Assembly: GCA_050633705.1 (NCBI GenBank)
Contig: JBOEGZ010000006.1
Span: 251,738-315,737 of the forward strand
DNA: 64,000 nucleotides
Source: JAJFHI01 sp050633705
GTDB lineage: Bacteria; Pseudomonadota; Alphaproteobacteria; Rhizobiales; Hyphomicrobiaceae
Direction: 5' to 3'
Shown here: in pieces, positions 1-8,465 of the stretch
How positions within the stretch are numbered: the stretch's first letter is position 1
Layout: the number at the start of each line of letters is the position of its first letter
Position numbers and translations under genes: made by a program
Notes under the pieces: model-generated
What the model was told of the DNA's origin: nothing
The model's database searches: none
What the model saw: only the letters and a program-made list of their open reading frames with translations

Positions 1-475
1 CCAGCAAGACGCCGGTCGTATCTCGGTCTAGGCGGTGTACAAGCCTTGGTCGCTCGCGAAATCTGTCACCATCCACCATACCGGCCAACAGACCATCGAG
101 ATGACGCGGCGTACCAGAGCCACCTTGTACGGCCAGCCCAAAAGGTTTGTTAAGCACCAAAACATGATCGTCTTCATAGATCACCAACGATTCAATGAAA
201 GCCCGGTCCTCGCGCGACGTCGCGGGCGTGGCCTTTTCGCGCGGTGTCCGATTTGGCGCATTGCGAGCGACAGTCGGCACGCGGATTTCTGAACCGGTGG
301 CAATGCGCTCATTAGCTTGGACACGTTTGCCGTTCACGCGCACCTGCCCGCTGCGCAATAGCTTTTGCAGATAGCCATGCGTTACGGCTGGAAAATGTTG
401 GCGAAACCAGCGATCGAGCCGCATACCATCATCACCTGCATGAACTGTGATTGTTTCAACTGGCGCCGCACTCAT
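1..475 (-). CDS. RluC/RluD-family 23S rRNA pseudouridine synthase, N-terminal part (cut by window edge)
   Basis: Reading the minus strand from an ATG at 475 gives an S4-like RNA-binding segment (residues about 15-60, with LQKLLRSGQVRVNGKRV) followed by the start of the pseudouridine synthase domain. The catalytic motif HRLDRDTTG is visible near residue 150, just before the window ends, so the catalytic Asp is present. The family converts uridines to pseudouridine in large-subunit rRNA. The start codon overlaps the crcB stop in an ATGA arrangement, so translation is probably coupled. The crcB-rluC order is common in alphaproteobacteria. The C-terminal half lies outside the window, so the exact paralogue (RluC or a relative) cannot be fixed. 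Confidence 0.9.
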   Translation of the reverse strand, partial: MSAAPVETITVHAGDDGMRLDRWFRQHFPAVTHGYLQKLLRSGQVRVNGKRVQANERIATGSEIRVPTVARNAPNRTPREKATPATSREDRAFIESLVIYEDDHVLVLNKPFGLAVQGGSGTPRHLDGLLAGMVDGDRFRERPRLVHRLDRDTTGVLL

Positions 476-858
476 GCCAACACCTGCCGCACCAACATTA
501 GCCCGAGCAACAAGGCCCCTACGGCACAAACAACAGAGCTTGCCGCATAAAACGCAGCCAGACCTGTTTGTTGGCGCTCCATCAAGACGACAACGTCAGC
601 GGAAAAGGCGGAAAATGTCGTAAAACCTCCCAAGATCCCCGTGGCAATGAACGTGCGCAGTTCTGGCGAACCAGAAAATTTTAAGGCCAATAGGCCAATC
701 ACCACGCCCATTGCAAACGAACCGACAATATTTGCTAGAAACGTTGGCCAGGGAAAATTGGCAGTCACTCCGGCAACGCGACCAACGCCAACATTCACCA
801 GATACCGCCCGCCTGCGCCGATGGCTCCGCCTGCCGCCGCCAGGAAGAAAAGCTTCAT
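472..858 (-). CDS. crcB: Fluoride channel CrcB/Fluc
   Basis: A 128-residue protein with four hydrophobic segments. It has the family hallmarks: GAGGRY near residues 14-19, the pore Asn in LANIVGSF (Asn43), and GGFTTFSAF at 78-86, which holds the conserved polar and Phe-box residues. Fluc proteins form dual-topology dimers in the inner membrane that export fluoride. The start has a GAGG sequence about 10 bases upstream. The stop overlaps the next gene (RluC type) by four bases. I see no fluoride riboswitch core in the 115 bases upstream, so expression is probably with its neighbours. Confidence 0.95.
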   Translation of the reverse strand: MKLFFLAAAGGAIGAGGRYLVNVGVGRVAGVTANFPWPTFLANIVGSFAMGVVIGLLALKFSGSPELRTFIATGILGGFTTFSAFSADVVVLMERQQTGLAAFYAASSVVCAVGALLLGLMLVRQVLA

Positions 859-973
859 CTTAATGGATCCTCAAAAATTCTCTAATCTTGCAAAACGCTT
901 GCTGATTTAAATACTTGATGCCTGTGCGACCACATTCAGGGTCACCACACCAGGCGTTGTGTGCGAATTGACT

Positions 974-1222
974 TCAATTGCCCGCTTCATCGGCGTCATT
1001 ATCCAGTCCTAGCGCTGCAGCAATCCCCCAACCGATGACCCAGCCAAGGATAAGACCGCCAACACTGGTCGCCAAGAACACAACATCTTCGAAATTACTA
1101 ACTTGATCGGGACTATCGAAGCTTGATGCCCCGACCACCCAATTTGCAACCATGGGACTAAGCATTATGGTCACGCCAAGAGCGCCGACGATCGCGCCAA
1201 TGATTGCTAACAGATATCGCAT
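974..1222 (-). CDS. Small two-TM membrane protein of unknown function
   Basis: An 82-residue protein. I place the start at the ATG at 1222 because an AGGGA ribosome site lies just upstream; a longer frame to 1267 exists but adds only hydrophilic residues. It has one hydrophobic segment at about residues 3-22, an acidic polar loop (about 25-46), a second hydrophobic segment (about 47-70) and an acidic tail. It belongs to no family I recognise. It begins 57 bases after the Tae4-like amidase gene on the same strand and precedes crcB. By position it could be a partner or immunity protein of the amidase, but known Tai4 immunity proteins are soluble periplasmic proteins, so this is only a guess. 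Confidence 0.6.
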   Translation of the reverse strand: MRYLLAIIGAIVGALGVTIMLSPMVANWVVGASSFDSPDQVSNFEDVVFLATSVGGLILGWVIGWGIAAALGLDNDADEAGN

Positions 1223-1278
1223 CTCTATCCCTTTTGGCCTGCTGCACTGTCGCCATTTGAGCGACAAACACCAAAGCG

Positions 1279-1827
1279 TTATTTCACTTCCCAGAACCAG
1301 ATTTCACTGCCATTGGCATAGTTTGAGTAATACCCAAGCCAAGAAAACCACTCCAACAACCATTTTGCACTTGAGCGATATCCGTTCCAGACGTCGATAT
1401 GGTCACCAGTTGGATTGCCGGACGCGTCGGTGGAACGCTGCCAATAATCTCGAATGTGAATAATTCCTGTTCGACCGAACAGTTGCGGATAATAATCTTC
1501 CACCCGCGAACCTGTAATGCGCTCCATCTTGCCAACGCCGGGCAAATTTGCGCGCGTTATTGAACTCGCCAATTGGCTAGAGTTGATGAAGTGCATTTCT
1601 GAATGCGCGTGCGCGCCACATGATGTGCAGCCTTTGAGTTGGTTGGCACGAACACCCGCTCGTCGCAAAGCGATACTCATGCGAATGGCGCATTGATTGG
1701 CATAAACAGGATAACCGGGGCGAATGAGGCGCCCTTCGAGATTTTTGAATTCACGGTCTGCAATACAAGGTGTCATGATGCTGTGGTTTATGGGATGCCC
1801 GTACCACATGTCTTTGAATGCCACCAT
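1279..1827 (-). CDS. Tae4-family peptidoglycan amidase (type VI secretion effector type)
   Basis: A 182-residue protein without a signal peptide. It has the Tae4 layout: catalytic Cys46 in NQCAIRMSIAL, catalytic His143 followed by Asp145 in GDHIDVWNG, and a C-terminal aromatic strand EIWFWEV. In this family these residues form a papain-like Cys-His site that cuts the peptide cross-links of peptidoglycan (DL-endopeptidase), and the protein is usually injected into rival cells by a type VI secretion system. The start at 1827 has AGGAG eight bases upstream. It lies alone between rarA and crcB, with only a small membrane protein after it; no secretion genes or Hcp/VgrG are visible. It could instead be a cell-wall enzyme taken up for another use. 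Confidence 0.82.
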   Translation of the reverse strand: MVAFKDMWYGHPINHSIMTPCIADREFKNLEGRLIRPGYPVYANQCAIRMSIALRRAGVRANQLKGCTSCGAHAHSEMHFINSSQLASSITRANLPGVGKMERITGSRVEDYYPQLFGRTGIIHIRDYWQRSTDASGNPTGDHIDVWNGYRSSAKWLLEWFSWLGYYSNYANGSEIWFWEVK

Positions 1828-1966
1828 CTCGTCAACTCCTTACAGACGCACCGCACAACGCGCGATGCCAAACCGACCCTATAGACCCCTCTGGCGTCAT
1901 TATATGTCGTTGAAGAACCCTCCGCCAGCCTTACAACCACAAGCCCAAAAATGGGGACCCTCGAGG

Positions 1967-3292
1967 CTATTCGTCCGAGGTGCGATGATGCTTTTGGCGC
2001 AAACTCTCCCAATAACTCAAGCGTTTGCGAATTTCTCGCTCAAAACCCCGTTCTGGAGGGTCATAAATCTGCGGTCTGGCACCGATTTCATCTGGGAAGT
2101 AATTCTGACCAGAAAAGCCCTCCGGGGTGTCGTGGTCATAGATGTAGTCGGCACCGTAGCCCTCGTCCTTCATTAACGAGGTCGGCGCGTTCAAAATTGT
2201 CTTCGGCGGTGCAAGACTGCCATGCTCTTTCGCCAAACGCATAGCAGCTTTGTAGGCGACATAGGCGCCATTGGATTTCGGCGCCGTCGCCAGATAAATC
2301 GTTGCCTGGGCCAGCGCTAACTCACCTTCCGGCGAGCCCAAAAAATCGTATGTATCTTTTGCCGCCAGAGCCTGCCCCACCGCCTGCGGGTCCGCCAATC
2401 CAATATCTTCCACGGCCATACGGACCAGTCGACGCGCAATGAACAAGCGGTCTTCGCCGCCATCCAACATCCGACACAACCAATAAAGGGCGGCATCAGG
2501 GTCTGAACCTCGAACGGATTTATGCAATGCGCTGACGAGATTGTAGTGGCCATCACGCCCTTTGTCATACATCGGTGCGCGGCGCTGCACGAGCGTCATC
2601 AGAGCCTCGCGATCGAGCGGTTGGGTATCTGGCGCGACAAATGAATAAACTTCCTGCGCCAAATTTATCATCGCCCGACCATCGCCATCAGCCATCGCTT
2701 TCAAAGCGTCACGTGCCACGCTGTCGAGCGGCAGAGGTCGACCTTCCTCTGCTTGCGCGCGCAGCAACAATTCTTCAAGCGCCTCATCGTCGAGACGGTG
2801 GAACGTCAGAACAACGGCGCGTGACAACACAGCCGCATTCAACTCAAACGACGGGTTTTCGGTTGTGGCCCCGACCAGCGTAATCGTACCGTCTTCCATG
2901 TGCGGCAGGAAACTGTCCTGCTGGGCACGATTGAAACGATGAATTTCATCGACAAACAGCAGCAAGCCCTGTCCGGCTTGGCGTTTGGCCTTTGCTCGCT
3001 CAAATACTTTGCGCAAATCCTGGACGCCGGAAAAAATCGCCGAGATCTGTTCAAACTCTAAAGACGTCTCTTCAGCCAGAAGCCGGGCAACCGTAGTCTT
3101 CCCACAACCCGGCGGGCCCCACAAAATCATGCTGGATATTCGACCACTGGCCAACATTCGCGTCAACGAACCGTCCGCACCGACAAGCTGATCTTGACCG
3201 ACGACATCGGTAAGCTTTTGCGGGCGCAATCTATCGGCAAGCGGTCGCGGTGCGCCCTCTTCAAGACCTGCAGCTTCAAACAAGTTGGCCAT
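1967..3292 (-). CDS. rarA: Replication-associated recombination protein A (RarA/MgsA), AAA+ ATPase
   Basis: A 441-residue clamp-loader-like AAA+ ATPase that acts at stalled replication forks. Visible motifs are Walker A GPPGCGKTT (about 59-67), Walker B LLFVDEIH (about 111-118), sensor 1 GATTEN (about 141-146), the arginine-finger region LSRAV, and the C-terminal tetramerisation domain ending in a YDPPERGFEREIRKRL segment. Length is normal for the family. No clear ribosome binding site precedes the ATG. Upstream, about 90 bases away, is a small membrane protein gene on the same strand; downstream, about 140 bases away, is the Tae4-like gene. Confidence 0.96.
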   Translation of the reverse strand: MANLFEAAGLEEGAPRPLADRLRPQKLTDVVGQDQLVGADGSLTRMLASGRISSMILWGPPGCGKTTVARLLAEETSLEFEQISAIFSGVQDLRKVFERAKAKRQAGQGLLLFVDEIHRFNRAQQDSFLPHMEDGTITLVGATTENPSFELNAAVLSRAVVLTFHRLDDEALEELLLRAQAEEGRPLPLDSVARDALKAMADGDGRAMINLAQEVYSFVAPDTQPLDREALMTLVQRRAPMYDKGRDGHYNLVSALHKSVRGSDPDAALYWLCRMLDGGEDRLFIARRLVRMAVEDIGLADPQAVGQALAAKDTYDFLGSPEGELALAQATIYLATAPKSNGAYVAYKAAMRLAKEHGSLAPPKTILNAPTSLMKDEGYGADYIYDHDTPEGFSGQNYFPDEIGARPQIYDPPERGFEREIRKRLSYWESLRQKHHRTSDE

Positions 3293-3385
3293 TGAGTTTT
3301 ATGCCGATACGGGTTCTGAGAAAGATTTCGCTAATATCGCCTCTCCCTGGCATCAACGCAACGTAGGATTGGCTTCAAACCAAGG

Positions 3386-3865
3386 TTATGCGGCGCCTTT
3401 TCGCCGGCCCCACACGAAACCGCCAATTGTACCGAGGAGACCGAGCAAGCCTGCCGCGCCACCCACTTTGACCATAAAATCATTGTTTTCTATTTGCGCT
3501 GCAACGTTGTTCATCACAACGGGCACACCAGCTTTATCGCCCTGCAAGTATTTGATTGGCAGGTTGTCGACAATGATCGCGTCATCTTTGATGATCGATT
3601 TTGCCAATTCAGAACTGATGGAGACTTTCTTCGCCGTTTGGGGCTTGCCCTGAGCGTCTTTCCAGGACAAATCAACCCAATAGGTTGCAGCACGACGCCG
3701 CTTTTTGGAACGCGTCGCCCCGTCGATTGCCGCAAACGTCTCAACGCCGTTCTTCTCAATGTTGGCAATGTGTGCGTTTTCAGCCCAGCCAGAATACGCC
3801 AACACGGGCCCTGCAACAGTCGCAGCCAAAAGAAACCATTTAATCTTCCCTAGAATCCAACCCAT
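3386..3865 (-). CDS. Hypothetical protein with N- and C-terminal membrane segments (DUF3592-like architecture)
   Basis: A 159-residue protein starting at the ATG at 3865, chosen because GGAG stands seven bases upstream; a frame extending to 3886 is possible but lacks such a site. A hydrophobic segment at about residues 8-25 is followed by a roughly 105-residue exported beta-rich domain (YWVDLSWKDAQGKPQTAKKVSIS), a second hydrophobic segment at about 134-152 and a short basic end. This arrangement resembles DUF3592 proteins, but I cannot confirm the match and no function is known. It sits between the HtrA-like protease and rarA on the same strand. Confidence 0.75.
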   Translation of the reverse strand: MGWILGKIKWFLLAATVAGPVLAYSGWAENAHIANIEKNGVETFAAIDGATRSKKRRRAATYWVDLSWKDAQGKPQTAKKVSISSELAKSIIKDDAIIVDNLPIKYLQGDKAGVPVVMNNVAAQIENNDFMVKVGGAAGLLGLLGTIGGFVWGRRKGAA

Positions 3866-4022
3866 AAACAGTCTCCACCGCATCAAAAAGCCAATAAAAA
3901 TAGAAACGCTAGTGGAAAAGCAGTCAGAGATTAGGGCGATGTCTGAAACAGGGCACCAATGTCGGTGTTGAAAACGAATTTAGACGTAAGTCATCAGGCT
4001 TCAATCTGCGCCCAACACCTTG

Positions 4023-5561
4023 CTATCCACGAACGCGAAAACGCCTCAATCGGCCGTTGCGTGTCAAGACGATCGTCCATGTGGGCCGTTGGCGTGAAAG
4101 TATCGTCTCAAGATCACTGAGATCAGATATGGCGTCATTGCCAATGGCGACGATAATATCGCCCCGACGAAGACGAAGGCGGTTTGCAGCAGACCCCCGT
4201 CGCACTGAAAGTACGACGACACCTTCACTCTCATTCAACTCCAGTTCCTCTGCAACATGCGGCAAGATGTTGGCGACACGCGCTCCGTCAAATGGGTGTG
4301 GACCTGATAGATTTCGCACATCATTACGACCCAAGATCGGAGTGGCGGTTGGATTAAGATTGATATTGATGCGCTTATTCTTGCGTATAACCGTGAGTTT
4401 AACTGATGACTTGATGCCCTTTAGCGTCAATCGATGAAGCACCGCGTGATCATCTTCGACAGAGAAGTCATCAACTCTGACAATGACATCACCTGGTTCA
4501 AGACCGGCGGCGGCGGCCGGGCCATCGTCATAAACGCGTTCTACCAATGCGCCGGCTATGCGTGTTAATTGCAATGCCTCAGCCAATTCGCGATTAACAG
4601 GTTTTAAGCGTGCACCAATCCAGGGCTTGGCCACTTCGCGGCCTGATATTGCACTGTCAACATAGAGCCGGACGAGATTGGACGGAATAGCAAAACCAAT
4701 CCCATGCGATCCGCCAGAACGCGAGAAAATTGCAGTGTTGATGCCGACAAGGCGTCCGCGCACATCAACCAACGCACCACCAGAATTGCCCGGATTGATC
4801 GCCGCATCGGTCTGAATGAATACAGAATCTGACTTACCAATTCCTGTTCTTGCCAAGCCAGATACGATTCCACTTGTCACCGTTTGTCCAACCCCAAAAG
4901 GATTACCAATCGCAAGCACCAGATCTCCAACTTCGAGATTGTCTGAATTTTCAAATTGTAAAAAAGGAAACTTCTCATCTGAATTTGCAATCTTAATAAT
5001 CGCGATGTCTGACTTCTCATCCGTGGCCAAAACACGTGCATCAAATTCGCGTTTGTCCGACAGCGCCACCCGGATCTCAGTTTTGCCACGCGCGTTGATC
5101 ACATGGGCATTGGTCACGATCACACCGTCAGCACTCACAATCACACCCGAGCCGAGCGACGATTGCATTCGCTCGCTCGGCTGACCGTATTCGCGACCAA
5201 AAAAACGACGAAAAAATGGGTGCCTGGCAAAGGGAGAAGCAAACGTCTTGACCCGGCTCGAAACATAGACATTGACCACCGCTGGTGCGGCACGACGCAC
5301 AACAGGAGCAAAAGAGTACTGCACGGCTTCGCGCGATTGCGGCACAGCTCGTGACGGCTGCTCGGTGCGACCAGATTCGGTCATAACAAGAACGATTGTG
5401 CCGCCGGCAAGCAAGGCAGCCACAATCCAAAGTATTGCAGTACGAAGCAGATGAGCGCGTGGGACAGATTTTTTTCTGCCAGATTGGTCCTGGGACAACT
5501 GCGATATCGGGCACCCCGAGGCCACCCCTGCATTCGCATCAACAGCAAACTGTCGTTTCAT
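4023..5561 (-). CDS. Membrane-anchored HtrA/DegP-family serine protease with two PDZ domains
   Basis: A 512-residue protein. After a cytoplasmic N-terminus of about 40 residues comes a single hydrophobic anchor (about 41-59). The trypsin-like domain has the complete triad: His153 (TNAHV), Asp185 (SDIAIIKI) and Ser260 (NPGNSGGAL). Two PDZ domains follow (about 312-400 and 420-512). The family degrades or refolds damaged envelope proteins in the periplasm; an anchored form suggests an inner-membrane DegS/DegQ-like enzyme, although DegS has only one PDZ. The gene lies after rplQ and its terminator, so it should have its own promoter in 5562-5665. The exact Deg paralogue is not clear. Confidence 0.93.
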   Translation of the reverse strand: MKRQFAVDANAGVASGCPISQLSQDQSGRKKSVPRAHLLRTAILWIVAALLAGGTIVLVMTESGRTEQPSRAVPQSREAVQYSFAPVVRRAAPAVVNVYVSSRVKTFASPFARHPFFRRFFGREYGQPSERMQSSLGSGVIVSADGVIVTNAHVINARGKTEIRVALSDKREFDARVLATDEKSDIAIIKIANSDEKFPFLQFENSDNLEVGDLVLAIGNPFGVGQTVTSGIVSGLARTGIGKSDSVFIQTDAAINPGNSGGALVDVRGRLVGINTAIFSRSGGSHGIGFAIPSNLVRLYVDSAISGREVAKPWIGARLKPVNRELAEALQLTRIAGALVERVYDDGPAAAAGLEPGDVIVRVDDFSVEDDHAVLHRLTLKGIKSSVKLTVIRKNKRININLNPTATPILGRNDVRNLSGPHPFDGARVANILPHVAEELELNESEGVVVLSVRRGSAANRLRLRRGDIIVAIGNDAISDLSDLETILSRQRPTWTIVLTRNGRLRRFRVRG

Positions 5562-5665
5562 GAAAATCGCTCACAATTAGTTTCTTCACTTGCCCAAACG
5601 TATCGCACGATAACGGACATGACGATATGTAAGAGAGATATGTGGCAATCAACAGTGATCGGCAC

Positions 5666-5697
5666 AAAAAAAGCCCCAGAACGTAATGTCCTGGGGC
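5666..5697 (-). terminator. Intrinsic terminator of the alpha operon (after rplQ)
   Basis: On the minus strand a 10-bp stem (GCCCCAGGAC paired with GTTCTGGGGC, one G-U) with a five-base loop is followed directly by seven T residues. It begins 80 bases after the rplQ stop and ends the 33-kb ribosomal/RNA polymerase gene run. Confidence 0.92.
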
Positions 5698-5777
5698 GAC
5701 AAATTTTTATTCCATAACGTGACAGTCTTGGCGGTCCGGTTTTGACCCCGCACCATCTGTCATCGTTCGACCCAGCC

Positions 5778-6230
5778 TTATAAGCCAGGTGGCATCGCAT
5801 CAGCGTTTTCTTCACCTTGCTCTGCGAGCTTGGCTTCATGACGCGCGCGATCTTCAGAACCCTTTGCACTCTCGTCGCGATCAACTAGCTCAATCACGGC
5901 CCGCGGCGCGCTGTCGCCATAACGAAATCCAGCTTTAAGAACGCGTGTGTAACCGCCGTTGCGGTCTTTGTAACGTTCCGCCAGAACATCAAAAAGCTTC
6001 TTGACCATATCATCGTCACGCAAGCGTGAGGCGGCCAAGCGGCGTGAATTCAAATCTCCACGCTTTGCCATAGTGATGTACTTTTCGACGACGCGGCGAA
6101 GATCTTTCGCCTTTGGCAATGTGGTTACAATCTGCTCGTGGCGGATCAATGCAGCGGCCATGTTTGAAAACATCGCTTGGCGATGTCCGCTATCGCGATT
6201 AAAGCGGCGACCCGCTCTTTTATGTCTCAT
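5778..6230 (-). CDS. rplQ: 50S ribosomal protein L17
   Basis: A 150-residue protein starting MRHKRAGRRFNRDSGHRQ, the L17 signature. The core covers about residues 1-120, with the usual pattern RLRDDDMVKKLFD and YTRVLKAGFRYGDSAPRAVIELV. The last 25 residues form a charged tail, acidic at its end, that varies among alphaproteobacteria. L17 binds 23S rRNA near the peptide exit tunnel. It is the last gene of the alpha operon, 136 bases after rpoA, and is followed by a strong terminator. Confidence 0.98.
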   Translation of the reverse strand: MRHKRAGRRFNRDSGHRQAMFSNMAAALIRHEQIVTTLPKAKDLRRVVEKYITMAKRGDLNSRRLAASRLRDDDMVKKLFDVLAERYKDRNGGYTRVLKAGFRYGDSAPRAVIELVDRDESAKGSEDRARHEAKLAEQGEENADAMPPGL

Positions 6231-6366
6231 CGTCTTACCCTTTAGGTTATTTACTGGGGAGGTTCTTTGGCCTCACCTTCAGCCGGTTAATAATGTCTCT
6301 TCGTTTGTTTTTGCAAACACCTTTACGGGACTGCTTATTCTTTTCAGCCCTGTTGGCGTTTGAGTT

Positions 6367-7473
6367 TTAGTACTGGTCTTCGAAGCGCTTTGCCAGCTCT
6401 TCGATGTTTTCAGGTGGCCAGTTTGGTACTTCCATTCCGAGATGAAGCCCCATAGCCGCCAGAACTTCTTTAATTTCGTTGAGCGATTTGCGTCCAAAGT
6501 TCGGCGTACGCAACATTTCAGATTCTGATTTCTGGATCAGATCGCCAATGTAGACAATGTTGTCGTTCTTCAAGCAGTTTGCGGAGCGGACCGACAACTC
6601 CAGCTCGTCGACTTTCTTCAGCAGCGCAGCATTGAAAGACAGCTCTGGATGTTGAACTTCTTCGACTGGCTTTTGCGGCTCTTCGAAGTTGACGAAGACC
6701 GAGAATTGATCCTGAAGAATACGGGCTGCCAATGCGACAGCGTCTTCAGCTGTAATCGAGCCATCCGTTTCGATTGTCATTGTCAGCTTGTCGTAGTCGA
6801 GAATTTGACCTTCACGGGTGTTCTCAACTTTATAAGAAACTTTTTTGACCGGGCTATAAAGACAATCAACTGGCACCAATCCGATTGGCGCATCAGCGGG
6901 ACGGTTGTGTTCGGCTGCGACATAGCCTTTGCCCGTGCCTGCGACGAATTCCATACGCACAGAAGCACCCTGGTCGAGGTGGCAAATGACGTGGTTAGGA
7001 TTCAAAATTTCGACTTCAGAACCAGTTTCGATATCCCCGGCAAGAACCGCTCCTGGGCCCTCTTTCGTCAACACCATACGCTTTGGGCCTTCCGAATGGC
7101 ACCTAAGCGCGATTTCCTTGATGTTGAGTACGATGTTTGTCACATCTTCTCGCACACCCGGAATGGATGAAAACTCGTGCAGCACGCCATCAATTTGCAC
7201 ACTTTGAATGGCAGCACCTTGTAGTGACGACAGCAGCACACGACGCAATGCATTGCCAAGCGTCATGCCAAATCCGCGTTCCAGCGGCTCGGCGACGATT
7301 GTTGCAACACGCGTTGCATCACGACCGGCTTTGATATCAAGCTTGTTCGGCTTGATAAGATCTTGCCAGTTTTTCTGCAAAAAATTAACGGGGCCAGCAT
7401 CAGGTTGTGCTGGAGCAGGTGCAGGTGCTTGCGAAACAGCAGGTGCGGTATTTTCTAGATCATCCCAGGACAT
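6367..7473 (-). CDS. rpoA: DNA-directed RNA polymerase alpha subunit, with an N-terminal extension
   Basis: A 368-residue protein. The assembly domain (about 35-260) includes LERGFGMTLGNALRRVLLSS. The C-terminal domain that contacts UP elements and activators contains RTPNFGRKSLNEIKEVL (about 320-345). Alphaproteobacterial RpoA normally begins at the QKNWQ(E/D)LIKP segment. Here about 31 residues precede it, rich in Ala and Pro (APAVSQAPAPAPAQP). The ATG at 7473 has only a weak ribosome site; a TTG just before QKNW is an alternative start but has none. Gene order rpsM-rpsK-rpoA-rplQ is standard. Confidence 0.97.
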   Translation of the reverse strand: MSWDDLENTAPAVSQAPAPAPAQPDAGPVNFLQKNWQDLIKPNKLDIKAGRDATRVATIVAEPLERGFGMTLGNALRRVLLSSLQGAAIQSVQIDGVLHEFSSIPGVREDVTNIVLNIKEIALRCHSEGPKRMVLTKEGPGAVLAGDIETGSEVEILNPNHVICHLDQGASVRMEFVAGTGKGYVAAEHNRPADAPIGLVPVDCLYSPVKKVSYKVENTREGQILDYDKLTMTIETDGSITAEDAVALAARILQDQFSVFVNFEEPQKPVEEVQHPELSFNAALLKKVDELELSVRSANCLKNDNIVYIGDLIQKSESEMLRTPNFGRKSLNEIKEVLAAMGLHLGMEVPNWPPENIEELAKRFEDQY

Positions 7474-7574
7474 GGTATCTCAACTTCCCAGTGCTCGGCC
7501 GGTGGGTGTTTACCGGCGCTATGTTGGACAGGATGGACGGCAGCCCGACGAATGGTGCGCGCTGCCAAAATCAA

Positions 7575-7970
7575 TCAAACGCGGCGGCGTTTACGCGCAC
7601 GGCAACCGTTGTGCGGAATTGGCGTAACGTCTTTGATTGCTGTAACTTGAAGACCAACAGCCTGCAGCGCTCGTAATGCAGACTCACGACCAGAACCCGG
7701 TCCCGTCACCTGCACTTCTACGATTTTCAAGCCGTGATCTTGTGCCTTCTTTGCAGCATCTTCCGCCGCCATCTGTGCTGCAAATGGTGTTGATTTACGT
7801 GAACCCTTAAAGCCCATCATACCGGCTGACGACCACGAGATTGCATTACCCTGCGCATCTGTAATTGTGATCATCGTGTTGTTGAATGTCGCGTTAACAT
7901 GCACCACGCCCGAAGAAATATTTTTCTTCTCACGGCGGCGCACTTTCCCGCGCACTTGGTCTTTAGCCAT
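7575..7970 (-). CDS. rpsK: 30S ribosomal protein S11
   Basis: A 131-residue protein with the S11 signatures HVNATFNNTMITITDAQGN and PIPHNGCRARKRRRV at the C-terminus. It binds 16S rRNA in the platform, near the E site. It lies in the alpha operon between rpsM and rpoA, and AGAGG is directly before the ATG. Confidence 0.98.
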   Translation of the reverse strand: MAKDQVRGKVRRREKKNISSGVVHVNATFNNTMITITDAQGNAISWSSAGMMGFKGSRKSTPFAAQMAAEDAAKKAQDHGLKIVEVQVTGPGSGRESALRALQAVGLQVTAIKDVTPIPHNGCRARKRRRV

Positions 7971-8093
7971 CCTCTAAAACTCCAATAGCGCCCAAAATTT
8001 TTCAGTGCGCTTCACGTTAAATTTGTATCGGTCTAAACATCTGATCGCATCGCCAAAAACCAGCCAAGGCAGATGCTGTAAATTCAAATTGGC

Positions 8094-8465
8094 TTAGGCT
8101 TTTTTCTTGCCAGCAATTGCTTTGGCTGGGCCTTTGCGTGTGCGTGCGTTCGTATGCGTGCGCTGACCACGAACGGGCAGTCCACGACGATGGCGAAGGC
8201 CACGGTAACAACCCAGATCCATCAAGCGCTTGATATTCATGGCTGTGTCACGGCGAAGGTCGCCTTCCACAACGTAGTCGCGGTCGATGGCTTCGCGGAC
8301 CTGCAGTATTTCTGCATCGGTCAGCTCATTGACGCGGCGCTCCGCCGGGATTTTCACTTTCTCACAGATCTTTTGGGCAAATGCCGGGCCGATACCATGA
8401 ATATACTGGAGCGCAATGACGACGCGCTTCCCCGTCGGAATGTTCACACCTGCTATACGAGCCAC
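8094..8465 (-). CDS. rpsM: 30S ribosomal protein S13
   Basis: A 123-residue protein starting MARIAGVNIPTGKRV, with the conserved CYRGLRHRRGLPVRGQRT segment (about 89-106) and a basic tail that reaches the decoding site. S13 contacts the 50S subunit through the intersubunit bridges. It is the first gene of the alpha operon; TAGGAGACAAACG upstream supplies a good ribosome site. A 309-base spacer separates it from adk. Confidence 0.98.
   Translation of the reverse strand: MARIAGVNIPTGKRVVIALQYIHGIGPAFAQKICEKVKIPAERRVNELTDAEILQVREAIDRDYVVEGDLRRDTAMNIKRLMDLGCYRGLRHRRGLPVRGQRTHTNARTRKGPAKAIAGKKKA

Noticed and set aside
859..973. Possible fluoride riboswitch before crcB
   Set aside because: The conserved fluoride riboswitch core is not present; only a short CACCACACC/GGTGTGGTG-like repetition is seen in the spacer.
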